From NCBI RefSeq assembly GCF_001010285.1, contig NZ_CP011104.1:62001-126000 (forward strand): a DNA stretch of 64,000 nucleotides, in the 5' to 3' direction. The notes under the pieces are model-generated. The model made no database searches, was not told the origin of the DNA, and worked only from the letters and a program-made list of their open reading frames with translations. Below, one piece after another: positions 16,801-25,034 of the stretch; position 1 is the first letter of the stretch, and each line of letters begins with the position of its first letter. This DNA comes from Photorhabdus thracensis (lineage in GTDB: Bacteria > Pseudomonadota > Gammaproteobacteria > Enterobacterales > Enterobacteriaceae). Both the position numbers and the translations under genes were made by a program.

Positions 16801-18202
16801 CTTCCGTATTGAACTGGGAGAGATTGAAACCCGGCTGGTGGAACACCCGGCGGTACAAGAGGCGGCGGTGCTGGTGCGGGAAGATGGGCAGGACAAGCAT
16901 CTGGTCGCTTATGTGGTGGCGGAAAAGGCGGAAAAGAGTGATGGGTTGGCAGCCCGTTTGCGTGAACATTTGAGTGCGATTTTACCTGATTATATGGTGC
17001 CGTCGGCTTTTGTGCGTTTGGATGCCTTTCCGTTGACGCCAAACGGCAAACTGGACCGTCAGGGCTTACCCGCACCGGACGAAGAGGCGTTTGTCCGTCA
17101 GGCTTACGCAGCGCCACAAGGCGAAACAGAAACCGTATTGGCGGCGATTTGGTGTGAATTGCTGGGGATTGAGCAGGTCAGCCGGCATGACAACTTCTTC
17201 GCGCTGGGGGGCCACTCACTGCTCGCCATGCGAATGACCAATCTTGCCGTAGGCCGGGGTTTGATTTGTACATTGAATGCCTTGTTCCAATTTCCGGTGC
17301 TGGCCGAATTGGCAGCGAAAATCACCTCAGATTTGCTGTCTCAGCCGCAATGTGTTGCCATCACAGTGCGACCTGCCGGGACAGGTCTGCCACTGTTCTT
17401 TGTTCCCAGTGGGATGGGTGACTATTCCTATGTCTTCGGGTTGGCTCAACATATCCAGTCAGGTTATCCGATTTATGCGCTACCCTGGCCGTTCATCAGT
17501 GAAGAACCGATGTCGACAGTGGAAGAGCAGGCGGTCAGAATGATCAGCTTGATGAAAGCGGTTCAACCGACAGGTCCGTACCGGATAAGTGGTTACTCTT
17601 CCGGCGGTATATTGGCTTACGCCATTGTCCAGCGGCTTTTGCATGCCGGTGAGACGGTGAACTTCCTGGGGCTGATTGATACTCCGGCTCCTCATTATTT
17701 TGGGGAGCAGCCTGTACAACCCAAACATCAGTTCTTGACTGAGCTAGTCAGGCAGTCAGGGGAGGAACACTCAGAAGAAGTTGCAGCATTGTACCGGCGA
17801 ATTGATGAGCTGAGTTTGGTGCAATTTATTGAAGCGGCACAGGAATTGGCGTTATACCCTGCCAATCTGCGCCCTGATTTAATTGCCAAACGTTGGGAGC
17901 AGATAGAGTGTTATGCGCAAATAGTCAGAGAGTATGAACCGCAGGTATTAGCGTTAACGTTGCATCAGTTTTATGCGATAGAACCTTACCCCTCCAGTTT
18001 TTTTGTCACGGATGAAAAACCGGACCTCTTAAGTGCAGACCTATCATTAGGCTGGGCAAAGGTCATGCCTGACTCTTCACTGCAGTTGATTGCTATTTCG
18101 GGTGATCATTTTAGTTTGTTGGAGGATAAGGAACATAGAATCGCTTTAGCTCATGCTCTGAATAAGGCATTGGCAATGCATTGTGATGAGGAGATGCCGT
18201 AA
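8261..18202 (+). CDS. NRPS1: three-module non-ribosomal peptide synthetase with terminal thioesterase
   Basis: The 3313-residue cytosolic enzyme has the order Cpartial-A-T-C/E-A-T-C/E-A-T-TE. Residues 1-265 resemble only the C-terminal half of a condensation domain, with no HHxxxDG, so module 1 probably loads the first residue. Carrier serines are about S829, S1906 and S2986 (LGGHSLL). The TE (about 3040-3313) has GYSSGG (S3113), LIDTPAP and GDHF, a Ser-Asp-His triad. Pocket residues, aligned by eye to PheA, read DVESIGAVT, DVESIGGVT and DVESIGAVT, all close to the Lys code DAESIGSVA of bacitracin synthetase. Both internal C domains carry HHLxxxxGD at their N-terminus, the mark of dual condensation/epimerisation domains, so residues 1 and 2 should be D. 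The start follows GAGG by 10 bases; the nearby upstream ATG opens only a five-codon frame. Predicted product: D-Lys-D-Lys-Lys or an Orn/Arg analogue, released by the TE. Confidence 0.93.
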   Translation: MKDNIAKVGNVLKSEFLSQTSENIIDSNYASPQTQNTKNILQTLTPSELFWYERLTVLQPFQLPFETAGEQAEPRWAMSLWQPPLPKNGEEDSLRTLLQAFVIYLARLTQQTEFQIGWCVDEVKDKSADLAPVVPMIIEVAFDKPWGAIAGWIDDELTLLARHRTFSRDLLARVPSLQAIPALVTRRPWQIAVSVIQDDREGDQEAPGELLTLQVNAQGGFRWIYDANRLSGEVVQRMGEHLQMLVLSKRGDDEIPVWQLNLLPEAERTLLLETWNATENPYPDPLCIHQLFEQQAEQTPQATALVYQEHPLSYAELNAHANRLAHQLIMLGVTPDQRVAICVARSPAMVVGLLAVLKAGGAYVPLDPTYPGERLAYILNDTAPAVVLADATGRAALGEEALAELTVLDPNTLPDQPDSNPLVPALTPQHLAYVIYTSGSTGQPKGVMVEHQAMYQRHRGFNDLFAVTAQDRVLQFASFAFDVSIEELFSSLCNGATLVMRDDSWLASVPEFIALVRQSRISVMSLPALFWSELIAGGHELSLPDCLRLVIIGGEAVKKSAIQDWFTREIHRPQLLNAYGPTENTVTATCKEILSQADDNSIGRPVKNTCVYLLDRYGQPVPLGCIGEMYIGGVGVARGYLNRPELSAERFIADPFSPVAGARMYRSGDLARYLPNGDLEFLGRNDEQVKIRGFRIEPGEIETRLMEHPAVQEAVVLALDGGQDKRLVAYVAAQAHEGLAVSLREHLSAVLPDYMVPAAFVRLDTFPQTPSGKLDRRALPAPGEDDFARQIYEAPQGEAEIALAALWRELLGIEQISRHDSFFALGGHSLLGVQMIERLRHQGLTLTARDLFQSPVLSKLAQTLGQHQAIMIPANVITPATTTLTPAMLPLIDLTQADIDHIVRQVPGGMENIQDIYGLSPLQDGILFHHLLTKEGDPYLLLYPVAFANRALLDRYLDAVQQAVNRHDILRTSFLWEGLSVPAQVVWRRAQLSVTELTLDPANGPVIDQLTRRFDPSQHRLDLSQAPLLRFVIAQETDGRWFLLELLHHLIGDHETMEVMNREVQAHFSGQEDRLPDPVPFRNLVAEARLGVSQEAHTRFFTDMLAEVDEPTLPFGLADVHLDGSQEVGSYRLLTAELNDSLRSLARRLSVSLAALCHLAWAQVLSRTSGQEKAVFGTVLFGRMAVGEGADSGMGLFINTLPLRLDIDETPVRDSVRAVHLRLAGLLEHEHASLALAQRCSGVVSGTPLFSALLNYRHNYQPDPLDETMAGIEFLGEQEQTNYPFELSVEDGGTTLGLTANVVQPFDPDRICGYMQQALESLVETLERAPETPVRALNILPETERTLLLETWNTTETSYPEALCIHQLFEQRTEQTPQATALVYQEQTLSYAELNVCANRLAHQLIALGVTPDQPVAICVARSPAMVVALLAVLKAGGAYVPLDSTYPGERLVYILNDTAPSVVLADATGWAALGEEALAGLTVLDPNTLPDQPDSNPQVPALTPQHLAYVIYTSGSTGQPKGVMVEHQAIYQRYLGFNDTYAVTAQDRVLQFAAFAFDVSVEEFFSSLCNGATLVLRDDSWLASVPEFIALIRQYRITIASLPTLFWSELAARDAGLPLPDCLRLIIIGGEAVKKNAIQDWFRQEGHRPRLLNGYGPTENTVTVTYKEVLSPEDDRSIGRPAKNSCIYLLDSYDQPVPLGCVGEMYIGGVGVARGYLNRPDLTAERFLMDPFNDKPDARMYRTGDLARYLPDGDLEFLGRNDQQVKIRGFRVELGEIETRLVEHPEVHEAAVLALDNGQGKRLVAYVAAEEQEGLTVLLSEHLRGVLPDYMIPVAFVRLDTFPETPNGKLDRRALPAPGEEAFARQVYEAPQGETEITLAAIWRELLGIEQISRHDSFFALGGHSLLAVRMIERLRRQGLTLVARDLFQSPVLSELAQTLGRHQAMRVPPNIITPATTKLTPAMLPLIDLTQPEIDRIVGQVPGGMANIQDIYALSPLQDGILFHHLLEKEGDPYLLLYPVVFANRALLDRYLAAVQQAIDRHDILRTAFIWEGLSVPAQVVWRQATLPVTELTLDPADGPVIDQLTQRFDPGHYRLDLSQAPLLRFVIAQETDGRWFLLELQHHLIGDHETMEVMNREVQAYFSGQEDPLPDPVPFRNLVAEARLGVSQAEHTRFFTDMLAEVDEPTLPLGLTEVYRDGSQMTEAHRMLTTGLNNRLRSQARRLGISLAALCHLAWAQVLSHTSGQEKVVFGTVLFGRMQAGEGADNGMGLFINTLPLRLDIDETPVQDSVQAAHSRLAGLLGHEHASLALAQRCSGVASGTSLFNTLFNYRHNSQLVTPDETMDGIEFLDTQERTNYPLGLSVEDDGSTLGLTALVVQPFDPDRICGYMQQALESLIEALEQAPETPVRSLNILPETERTLLLETWNATETPYPDALCIHQLFEQQVEQTPQATALVYQEQILSYAELNARANRLAHQLIAQGVVPDQRVAICVARSPAIVVALLAVLKAGGAYVPLDPTYPEERLAYILNDTAPAVVLADETGRVALGEEALAGLTVLDPNTLPDQPDSNPQVPALTPQHLIYVIYTSGSTGQPKGVMVEHQAVYQRHLGFNDLYAVTAQDRMLQFASFAFDVSVEELFSSLCNGATLVMRDDSWLGSAQEFIALAWQNHITVISLPALFWSELIARDNPSPLPDCLRLIIIGGEEVKKSAIQDWFTRETHRPRLLNAYGPTENTVTATCKAVLSPVDDSSIGRPVKNTCVYLLDRDGQPVPLGCIGEMYIGGVGVARGYLNQPELSAEHFIPDPFSPISGARMYRTGDLARYLPDGNLEFLGRNDHQVKIRGFRIELGEIETRLVEHPAVQEAAVLVREDGQDKHLVAYVVAEKAEKSDGLAARLREHLSAILPDYMVPSAFVRLDAFPLTPNGKLDRQGLPAPDEEAFVRQAYAAPQGETETVLAAIWCELLGIEQVSRHDNFFALGGHSLLAMRMTNLAVGRGLICTLNALFQFPVLAELAAKITSDLLSQPQCVAITVRPAGTGLPLFFVPSGMGDYSYVFGLAQHIQSGYPIYALPWPFISEEPMSTVEEQAVRMISLMKAVQPTGPYRISGYSSGGILAYAIVQRLLHAGETVNFLGLIDTPAPHYFGEQPVQPKHQFLTELVRQSGEEHSEEVAALYRRIDELSLVQFIEAAQELALYPANLRPDLIAKRWEQIECYAQIVREYEPQVLALTLHQFYAIEPYPSSFFVTDEKPDLLSADLSLGWAKVMPDSSLQLIAISGDHFSLLEDKEHRIALAHALNKALAMHCDEEMP
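10871..14110 (+). other. NRPS1 module 2: dual C/E, A (Lys/basic), T
   Basis: The condensation domain begins VPGGMENIQDIYGLSPLQDG, followed by HHLLTKEGD. Its catalytic motif is HHLIGDH rather than HHxxxDG. The pocket reads D-V-E-S-I-G-G-V-T. The T-domain serine is near codon 1906. Confidence 0.75.
14111..18202 (+). other. NRPS1 module 3: dual C/E, A (Lys/basic), T, TE
   Basis: The HHLLEKEGD and HHLIGDH motifs mark the dual C/E domain. The pocket reads D-V-E-S-I-G-A-V-T. The carrier domain is of the TE-partner type (LGGHSLLAMRM) and leads directly into the thioesterase. That thioesterase is clearly homologous to the one ending NRPS2. Confidence 0.78.
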
Positions 18203-18247
18203 TACTGATATATTAATCAATATAGAATAATTTAATATTAATATGAT

Positions 18248-18280
18248 AATCCGGTATATATTGTTTATGCCGGATTTTTT
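18248..18280 (+). terminator. Rho-independent terminator of NRPS1
   Basis: AATCCGG (18248-18254) pairs with CCGGATT (18270-18276), followed by a T-run to 18280, starting 46 bases after the NRPS1 stop. The stem shares AATCCGGTATATA with the terminator after NRPS2 on the other side of the mirror. Confidence 0.8.
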
Positions 18281-18345
18281 ATAGTGCGCCGGCATGGCGC
18301 GCAGCACTGTGACAGGCGCTATCTGTTGACTGTGGTAGTCAGGCA

Positions 18346-18410
18346 GATGATAAAAAACCGGATGTTGCTCTGAGGCGTTGGATAAGGCTTCCGTGATTTT
18401 TGCCATAGCA
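18346..18410 (-). pseudogene. Short IS630-type transposase remnant
   Basis: The minus strand reads MAKITEALSNASEQHPVFY, matching the MAKITEALS.CSAKHPIFY segment of the remnant at 6882-7150, and loses similarity on both sides. Same orientation as that remnant; the two lie either side of NRPS1. Confidence 0.5.
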
Positions 18411-18420
18411 AGAACGTAGG

Positions 18421-18809
18421 TAGCCAAATTGTTGTAGCGAATGTTGGTAAACCAGTTTATCTATTCAACGAGTTACAGGGATAAAAAAGCCATAGTTTTT
18501 CCGATGGTTTTTTCCGCAGTCAAATTAAATTATGTGATTTAAATCACAAAAATAAACAAAAAACAAAACTATTTTGAAATTATTACCATTAATTATTAAA
18601 TGATTAATATTAATCTATTTTTTATATGATTAGTAACATTTTAATAACATGGGTTTATTTTTTGTATAAAAATATAATGCCTTGTTTTTGTTATTATCTT
18701 ATTTAATCAACCCCCAATTTAGTTGCCCAGTTGATTATTAGCCACAAATATTGATCACTAAGTGCAATGGGTGGTTAATACTGCTTCGAAATGGTGGGAT
18801 AGAAAGACA
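18421..18809. other. Upstream region of cdiB1
   Basis: AT-rich and without a gene. It holds the CRP-like site at 18533-18548. From there to the cdiB1 start it is alignable with the region before cdiB2 (shared TTATTAAATGATTAATATTAATC and GATAGAAAGACAATGAAAAG segments), with many differences between. Confidence 0.55.
18533..18548. promoter_or_regulatory. CRP (cAMP receptor protein) binding site upstream of cdiB1
   Basis: TGTGATTTAAATCACA is a perfect match to the CRP consensus TGTGA-N6-TCACA. It lies about 260 bases before the cdiB1 start. The mirrored copy has an equally perfect site at 33757-33772 although the six central bases differ, which argues that both are selected. Confidence 0.7.
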
Positions 18810-20486
18810 ATGAAAAGCAGTAGTTGGGTGTTTACGGTTTTTTGTAGCGTGATTACAGGCAACCAAGCCGCAGACCGGTTAGAACAACAGTCAGAACAAC
18901 AACTGATCCATCAACAGGCACGTCAGCAAGCGCTGGAGGCTCAATTAGCCCCACCCCCTGCGGATGTTCGCCTGTCTGTACCCGAAAAAGCGGTGTCATC
19001 CACATTCCCAATGGAAACACCGTGTTTTCCCATCACCCATGTTGTATTGGCAGGCACCGAAAATTTCCCGCATTGGTTACCGTTCAGGCATGTTGCCCAA
19101 CAGAGCGAAAACCATTGCCTCGGTGATAAAGGCATTAGCCGGCTGATGACCCAATTGCAAGATCAGCTCATCAATCATGGCTATGTCACCAGCCGGGTTC
19201 TGGCTCCTCGTCAGGATCTGCATACCCAAACCTTAAAATTGGTAGTGACACCGGGCAGAATCCGGCATATCCGCTATACCCCGGACAGCGGCCATTACAT
19301 TCAACGCTTCACGCCATTCCCCGCCCGTGAAGGCAAGCTGCTGGATTTACGGGATATTGAGCAGGGATTGGAAAATCTGCAACGTTTTCCAACTGTTCAG
19401 GCAGAGATGAACATTGTCCCGGCAGAGCAACCGGGGGAAAGCGATATTGTGCTGGACTGGCGTCAGTCACGGCACTGGCGAGTCGCCACTTATCTGGATG
19501 ATACCGGTTCCAAAAGCACCGGGCGTTATCAAGGCGGATTCACCTTTTTTCTGGATAACCCGCTGGCGCTAAGCGACCTGTTCTACCTCTCCGGGGGACG
19601 CGATATTCACGCGTCTGCCGGGAAAGGCAGCCAAAACGACACGCTCTATTACTCCCTGCCCTTTGGCTACTGGATGGCGAGCGTGACGGCCAGTCATTAC
19701 GATTATACCCAGACGATAGCCGGGCTGAATCAGGCGATTCAATACCGGGGCAAAAGCAAAAACCTGTCTGTCCAGTTCAGCCGGGTTCTGCACCGTAACG
19801 CGGACCAGAAAACCGGGCTTAACGGTGAAATTTATCGTCGGGCATCCCGCCATTTTATTGATAACACGGAAATCGACGTTCAGCGCCGGGAAACGGCGGG
19901 CTGGAAGCTCGGGCTATCCCATCATCACGTTATTGGCAGTGCGACGCTGGATGCCAGGGTGACTTACCAACAGGGTATGCGTTGGTTTGGCGCGCAACCT
20001 GCGCCGGAAGAGTATCGCAATGAAGGGACCGCTTTACCCAAAATCACCCAATTCTCGGCGACGCTTGCCGGGCCGTTAACGCTGTTTTCCCAGCCCTTTT
20101 CTTATCAGACCCAGTATCTGCGCCAGATAAGCGCCAGCCCATTGACGCCCCAGGATCGATTTTCAATCGGCGGCCGCTGGACGGTACGCGGCTTTGATGG
20201 CGAGTTGACCTTATCCGCTGATCGGGGTTGGTACAGCCGTAATGAACTGGACTGGCAAACCCCGCTGAAAGGGCAATCGCTGTATCTGGCAATGGATTAT
20301 GGCGAAGTGGGCGGTCGGGGCAGTGACGCTCTGCTCGGAAAACACCTGGCGGGGAGTGCCCTGGGCTGGCGCGGCAGCCTGAAAGGCGTGAGCTACGACT
20401 TGTTTGTCGGTGTCCCGCTGTCCAAACCCGCCGGTTTCCAAACTTCCCCCGTCACGGCCGGATTCAACCTGTATTGGCAGTACTAA
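18810..20486 (+). CDS. CdiB/ShlB-type two-partner secretion outer-membrane transporter, copy 1
   Basis: This TpsB/Omp85-family transporter exports its CdiA/FHA partner across the outer membrane. I start it at MKSSSWVF (558 residues) because this gives a signal peptide (cut near GNQA-AD); a frame extension to 18762 adds 16 unlikely residues. A Gln-rich linker (about 20-45, QQSEQQLIHQQARQQALEAQ) is followed by two POTRA domains (about 70-225) and the 16-strand barrel, including the conserved RWTVRGFDGE loop. It lies 49 bases upstream of cdiA1. The length is normal and no defect is visible, so it could be functional although its partner is truncated. It differs from copy 2 at about fourteen residues, most in the first 150. 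Confidence 0.92.
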   Translation: MKSSSWVFTVFCSVITGNQAADRLEQQSEQQLIHQQARQQALEAQLAPPPADVRLSVPEKAVSSTFPMETPCFPITHVVLAGTENFPHWLPFRHVAQQSENHCLGDKGISRLMTQLQDQLINHGYVTSRVLAPRQDLHTQTLKLVVTPGRIRHIRYTPDSGHYIQRFTPFPAREGKLLDLRDIEQGLENLQRFPTVQAEMNIVPAEQPGESDIVLDWRQSRHWRVATYLDDTGSKSTGRYQGGFTFFLDNPLALSDLFYLSGGRDIHASAGKGSQNDTLYYSLPFGYWMASVTASHYDYTQTIAGLNQAIQYRGKSKNLSVQFSRVLHRNADQKTGLNGEIYRRASRHFIDNTEIDVQRRETAGWKLGLSHHHVIGSATLDARVTYQQGMRWFGAQPAPEEYRNEGTALPKITQFSATLAGPLTLFSQPFSYQTQYLRQISASPLTPQDRFSIGGRWTVRGFDGELTLSADRGWYSRNELDWQTPLKGQSLYLAMDYGEVGGRGSDALLGKHLAGSALGWRGSLKGVSYDLFVGVPLSKPAGFQTSPVTAGFNLYWQY

Positions 20487-23400
20487 TCAGAATAACAACG
20501 CTGCCAGCGTGTAGCGTGTGAGTGGAGCAAACGTCATGAACAAGCAGTTGTATCGTATTATCTTTAATCAGGCCCGCCAGATGTGGATGGTGGTAGCAGA
20601 GATTGCACGTGCCGGACGGGGACAAACAGCACACCGCGCTCGTCGCCCGTCTTCACCACGGTGTCGTTGCCGGCTTACTGTGCTACGATTCAATCTTTTG
20701 TTAGCCCTTGGCGGAATTTCGCTCACCGCACAGGCGAACATTGTGGCGGATGGGCAGGCACCGGGCCATCAGCAACCGACGATTATCCACAGCGCCAACG
20801 GCACGCCGCAGGTCAATATCCAGACGCCCAGTGCTGATGGCGTTTCCCACAATACCTACCGCCAGTTTGATGTGGATAAACAAGGCGTTATCCTCAATAA
20901 CAGCGCTAACACCACTCAGACGCAACTCGGTGGGATGGTGGCCGGTAACCCGTGGCTGGCGAAAGGGGAAGCCAACATTATCCTCAATGAAGTCAACAGT
21001 CATGACCCCAGTCATTTGAATGGCTGGATTGAAGTGGCTGGCCGCAAAGCGGAGGTGGTTATCGCTAACCCCGCCGGTATCACCTGCAACGGCTGTGGGT
21101 TTATCAACGCGCATCGCACCACGCTGACCACCGGTGAGGCGCTGATGGAACAGGGCCGGTTAAAAGGCTTTGATGTCAATCAGGGGGAAGTGCGGATTGA
21201 CGGGCATGGCATGGACAGCACACAGCAAAGTTACACCGATATTATTGCCCGCTCCGTCGCGATTAACGCCAAATTACATGCGCAAGACCTGAAAGTGACC
21301 ACCGGACGCAATATTGTGGATGCCGCGCACCAGCAGATTGAAAAAAAATCGGCTGACACTGAAAAGTCCCCGGAGTTTGCGTTGGATGTGGCGGCCCTGG
21401 GCGGCATGTATGCCCATAAAATTAGGTTGATAGGCACTGAAGCGGGTGTGGGGGTGCATAACGCCGGTAACATCGGTGCGACGGCGGGTGAAGTGCATAT
21501 TACCGCGGAGGGCCTGATTGAGAACCGCGGCACCCTCAGCAGCCGGGATGCGTTGCAATTGACTTCTTCCTCCGATGTCACTAACGCAGGCAAATTGCTG
21601 TCACAATCGACGGTGAATTTACACACCAAAGGGGGGCTGGATAATCAGGGCCGGGTAGAGGCGCGTAGTGATGCCACTGTCACCGCGGGCACGATACACA
21701 GCAGCCATGACAGTGTATGGGCGGCGGGGTTGGATGATAACGGCAACACCACCCGGCCCGGTTCACTGACGTTGACCGCGCAGCACGTTCAGGCTAATGG
21801 TAAAAATCTGGCAACCGATACGCTGGCTATCCACAGTCAACAGATTGACCTGAGCGACAGCCAGACTGCGGCCGGACAGATTCAACTCACCGCCGATCAA
21901 TCGGGGATAAGTACCGCTCATGCTACCGTCAACGCCAACCGTCTGACGGCGAAAACCCCCGGCCAGTTTAACAACGACGGCGGCCAGTTAGTGGCGCGGG
22001 AAATCCACCTCACGGCGCCTGATATCTCTAACTTGAAGGGAAAAATTAACCAGACCGGTAGTGGTGAACTAGCGCTCAATACCCGCACTCTGAATAACCG
22101 TGAGGGGATGGTATTCAATCAGGGGAAACTGACTCTCACCACTGACCGGCTCGACAACCATCAGGGCACTATTGCCAGTCAGGGCGAGGACCTGCATCTC
22201 ACAGCACATCAGGCAGATAACACTCAGGGCACCGTGCAACTGGCGGGCAACGGGAAACTGTCACTCAATACCCAACGGTGGCTTGGCAATCAGGGCAAGC
22301 TGCTCACCCATGGCGCCCTGACGATACAGGCCGGTGAACTGCAACTGAACGAGGCCGAAACTCAGGCCGGGCAGATTACCGTCAACGCTGACACCCTGAG
22401 CCATCAACGCGGTGTGATGCAACAACAGGGCAAAGACACCCTGTCCCTTACCACCCGGCGACTGGATAACCAAAGCGGCACTATTGCGGGTAATGGTAAC
22501 CTGAACCTGAAGGCAACGACCGTCGATAATCGTCACGGCCACCTTGTGGCCGCCGACCAAGGCTCGCTGGCACTGACCGTCAAAAACACGCTGGACAATC
22601 AGTGGGGCAAACTGGCAGCGGGCAACGCGCTCAGGCTCAGCGCTGCCGAACTGAATAATGGTCAGGGGAGCATGGTTGCCGCCGGGGACAGCGCCACCCT
22701 CACCATCGGCAAAGCCATTCAAAACGCTAACGGTCATCTTGAAGCCAAAACCCGCCTGACCACCACCAGCCAGACATTAGATAACACCCAGGGCGTGTTG
22801 CTGGCACAGCATATCAACAGCCAGACGACCGGACATCCCTTCACCAATACCGCCGGACAGGTGATAGCCGAAGACACCCTGACGGTCAACAGTGGGGAAC
22901 TGGATAATACGGCGGGGTTGTTACAATCTGGGCGCGAGATGTCCATTGATACTCACGGCCATGGGCTCGCTAATACCCGCAATGCCGACCAAAAAGCAGG
23001 CCGGTTGTTAAGCGGCGGGCACTTAACCCTGCGCACCGGCGATGTTGATAACACCGGCGGGATAATCGCGGCGGACGGCAAAACCACCCTGACCAGCACC
23101 GCGCTCAATAATACGCAGGGCCAGATAGCCGGAAATGGCGGGCTGGACATTCACAGCCGGCAACTGATAAACCGCGAAGGCACCTTACAATCCGCAGACG
23201 CCCTGACTTTGGATACTGACGGGCAGTTACTGGATAACCAGCAGGGGTGTATTCTGAGTGAGGGCACCACCACCGTGACCAGCGGCCCACTGGATAATCG
23301 TCAGGGCCACCTTCAGGGCGGGCAACTGGTTATCCATACCGGGCAAGCCGGGGCTGACAATCGGGAGGGTAAACTGTTGTCCGCGGGCCGGTTTGCCCTG

Positions 23401-25034
23401 ACGACCCACGAGCTGGACAATCGTCACGGTCAGGTACAGGCGGTGGGCGACACCACGCTTAACGTGCAGGAAAAAACCGACAACACCGGCGGCCTGATTC
23501 GGGGTGGTCAGCAACTCACCCTGAACACCGCTCACCTGATTAACCACGAGACGGCGCAGCCGGATAACGGCGTGGAAGCCCAAAATCTGACGATAAACGC
23601 CCAACAGGCCGATAATACCGGGGGCGCTTTACGGGCGGCTCACCACCTGCAAGCGAACATCAGCCAGACGTTGAATAATATCCAGGGACGGGTCTCTGCG
23701 GGCAAACAGCTCACGGTCAACAGTGAGGCTCAGCAACCGCATCTGGTGATTCACAATCGACAGGGAACCCTGATTGCCGGGAAACAGGCTGACATTAGCG
23801 CCGGGGCCCTGAGCGGGGACGGCCAACTGTTATCGCAGGGCGATATGGCCGTCACGTTAACTGAGGATTTTTACCACACCGGCAACACGGCGGCCAATGG
23901 CAATCTGACCCTGAAAACGACCGGCAATATTCTCAATGACCGCCAGATAAAAGCCGGTCAGGCGCTGCATCTTGACGCACAAAATCTTACCAATAGCGCG
24001 TCAGGCGAAATCAGCGCCGGACAAACGCAAATCAAGGTTCACGATACCCTGAACAATACCGGATTGATTGACGGTGATCTGACTCATCTCACGGCCAACA
24101 CCCTGAATAATACGGGCACCGGACGGATTTACGGGGACCAGCTCGCCCTCCAGACGGGCACGTTGAATAACACCGCCCAGGACGGCAAAGCCGCCGTCAT
24201 TGCGGCGCGTGACCGGCTGGATATCGGCACCGGAACGCTCAACAACCAGCATCATGCGCAGATTTACAGCGTGGGCGACATGCGCATCGGCGGCCGGTTG
24301 GATAAGACCCTGACCGCGACCGGTCAGGCGCGTGCGCTCAATAACCACGCCGCGACGATGGAAGCCGGGCGCAATTTGACGATTCAGGCTGACCAGATTC
24401 ACAACACCAACGCCGGGTTGGTCACCCAGGTCGTCGAAACGGAAAAATCGCCGCATCACGACGCGGTATTGAGCGGACAGACTGCCCGCTATGACTGGTC
24501 ACAGGTGGACACCGCCCACCGCAACAAATATGGCGTGCACGATGCCATCATGCTGGATGGCAGCCGCAGTAATGACTTTTACGAATATCAATACACCCGC
24601 ACCGTCAAGGAAACCCAGGTCAAACAGAGTGATCCCGGTAAAATTCTGGCCGGGGGCAATCTGACGCTCAACAGTGCGCAGGTCACCAATCACGACAGCC
24701 AAATTGTGGCCGGCGGTGCGCTGGCGGGCAATATTGGCGAACTACACAATATCGCCACGCAAGGTGAACGTATCACCACCGATACCGGCAGCCAGACCCG
24801 CTGGTACGCCAAAAAGACCAAACGCTGGCACCGACTCGGCGGCACCAAAACCTCGCAGGGGAAAGATACGCGCGATTATAAACGGGGCCCGGTGACAGAA
24901 ACCATTGACCTGAACACGCTGGCCTGGCAGGACCATACCCGGCCAGAGGCCGCCGGTACTCCAATAGCGGATCGCCAGACCGGGCAAGTGCAACAGGCTC
25001 CCACCGCCGTGAAACCGGTTGCCGGGATAAACAC
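18810..25034 (+). repeat. Left arm of a 6225-bp inverted duplication (cdiB1-cdiA1)
   Basis: From the cdiB start to codon GINT of cdiA this arm mirrors 27273-33497. Positions x and 52307-x correspond, for example the cdiB starts at 18810/33497 and the CAA/TAA codon at 23344-23346/28961-28963. The arms have equal length, so there is no net insertion or deletion. Similarity continues outwards into the promoter at a lower level. Confidence 0.9.

Noticed and set aside
18762-18809. Longer cdiB1 start (16 extra residues)
   Set aside because: It would put charged and aromatic residues before a good signal peptide. The mirrored copy lacks the same upstream ATG context, and MKSS is shared by both.
23950-24460. 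152-codon frame opposite cdiA1, repeated at 27848-28306
   Set aside because: Antisense to the FHA repeats; present twice only because the arms are duplicated.
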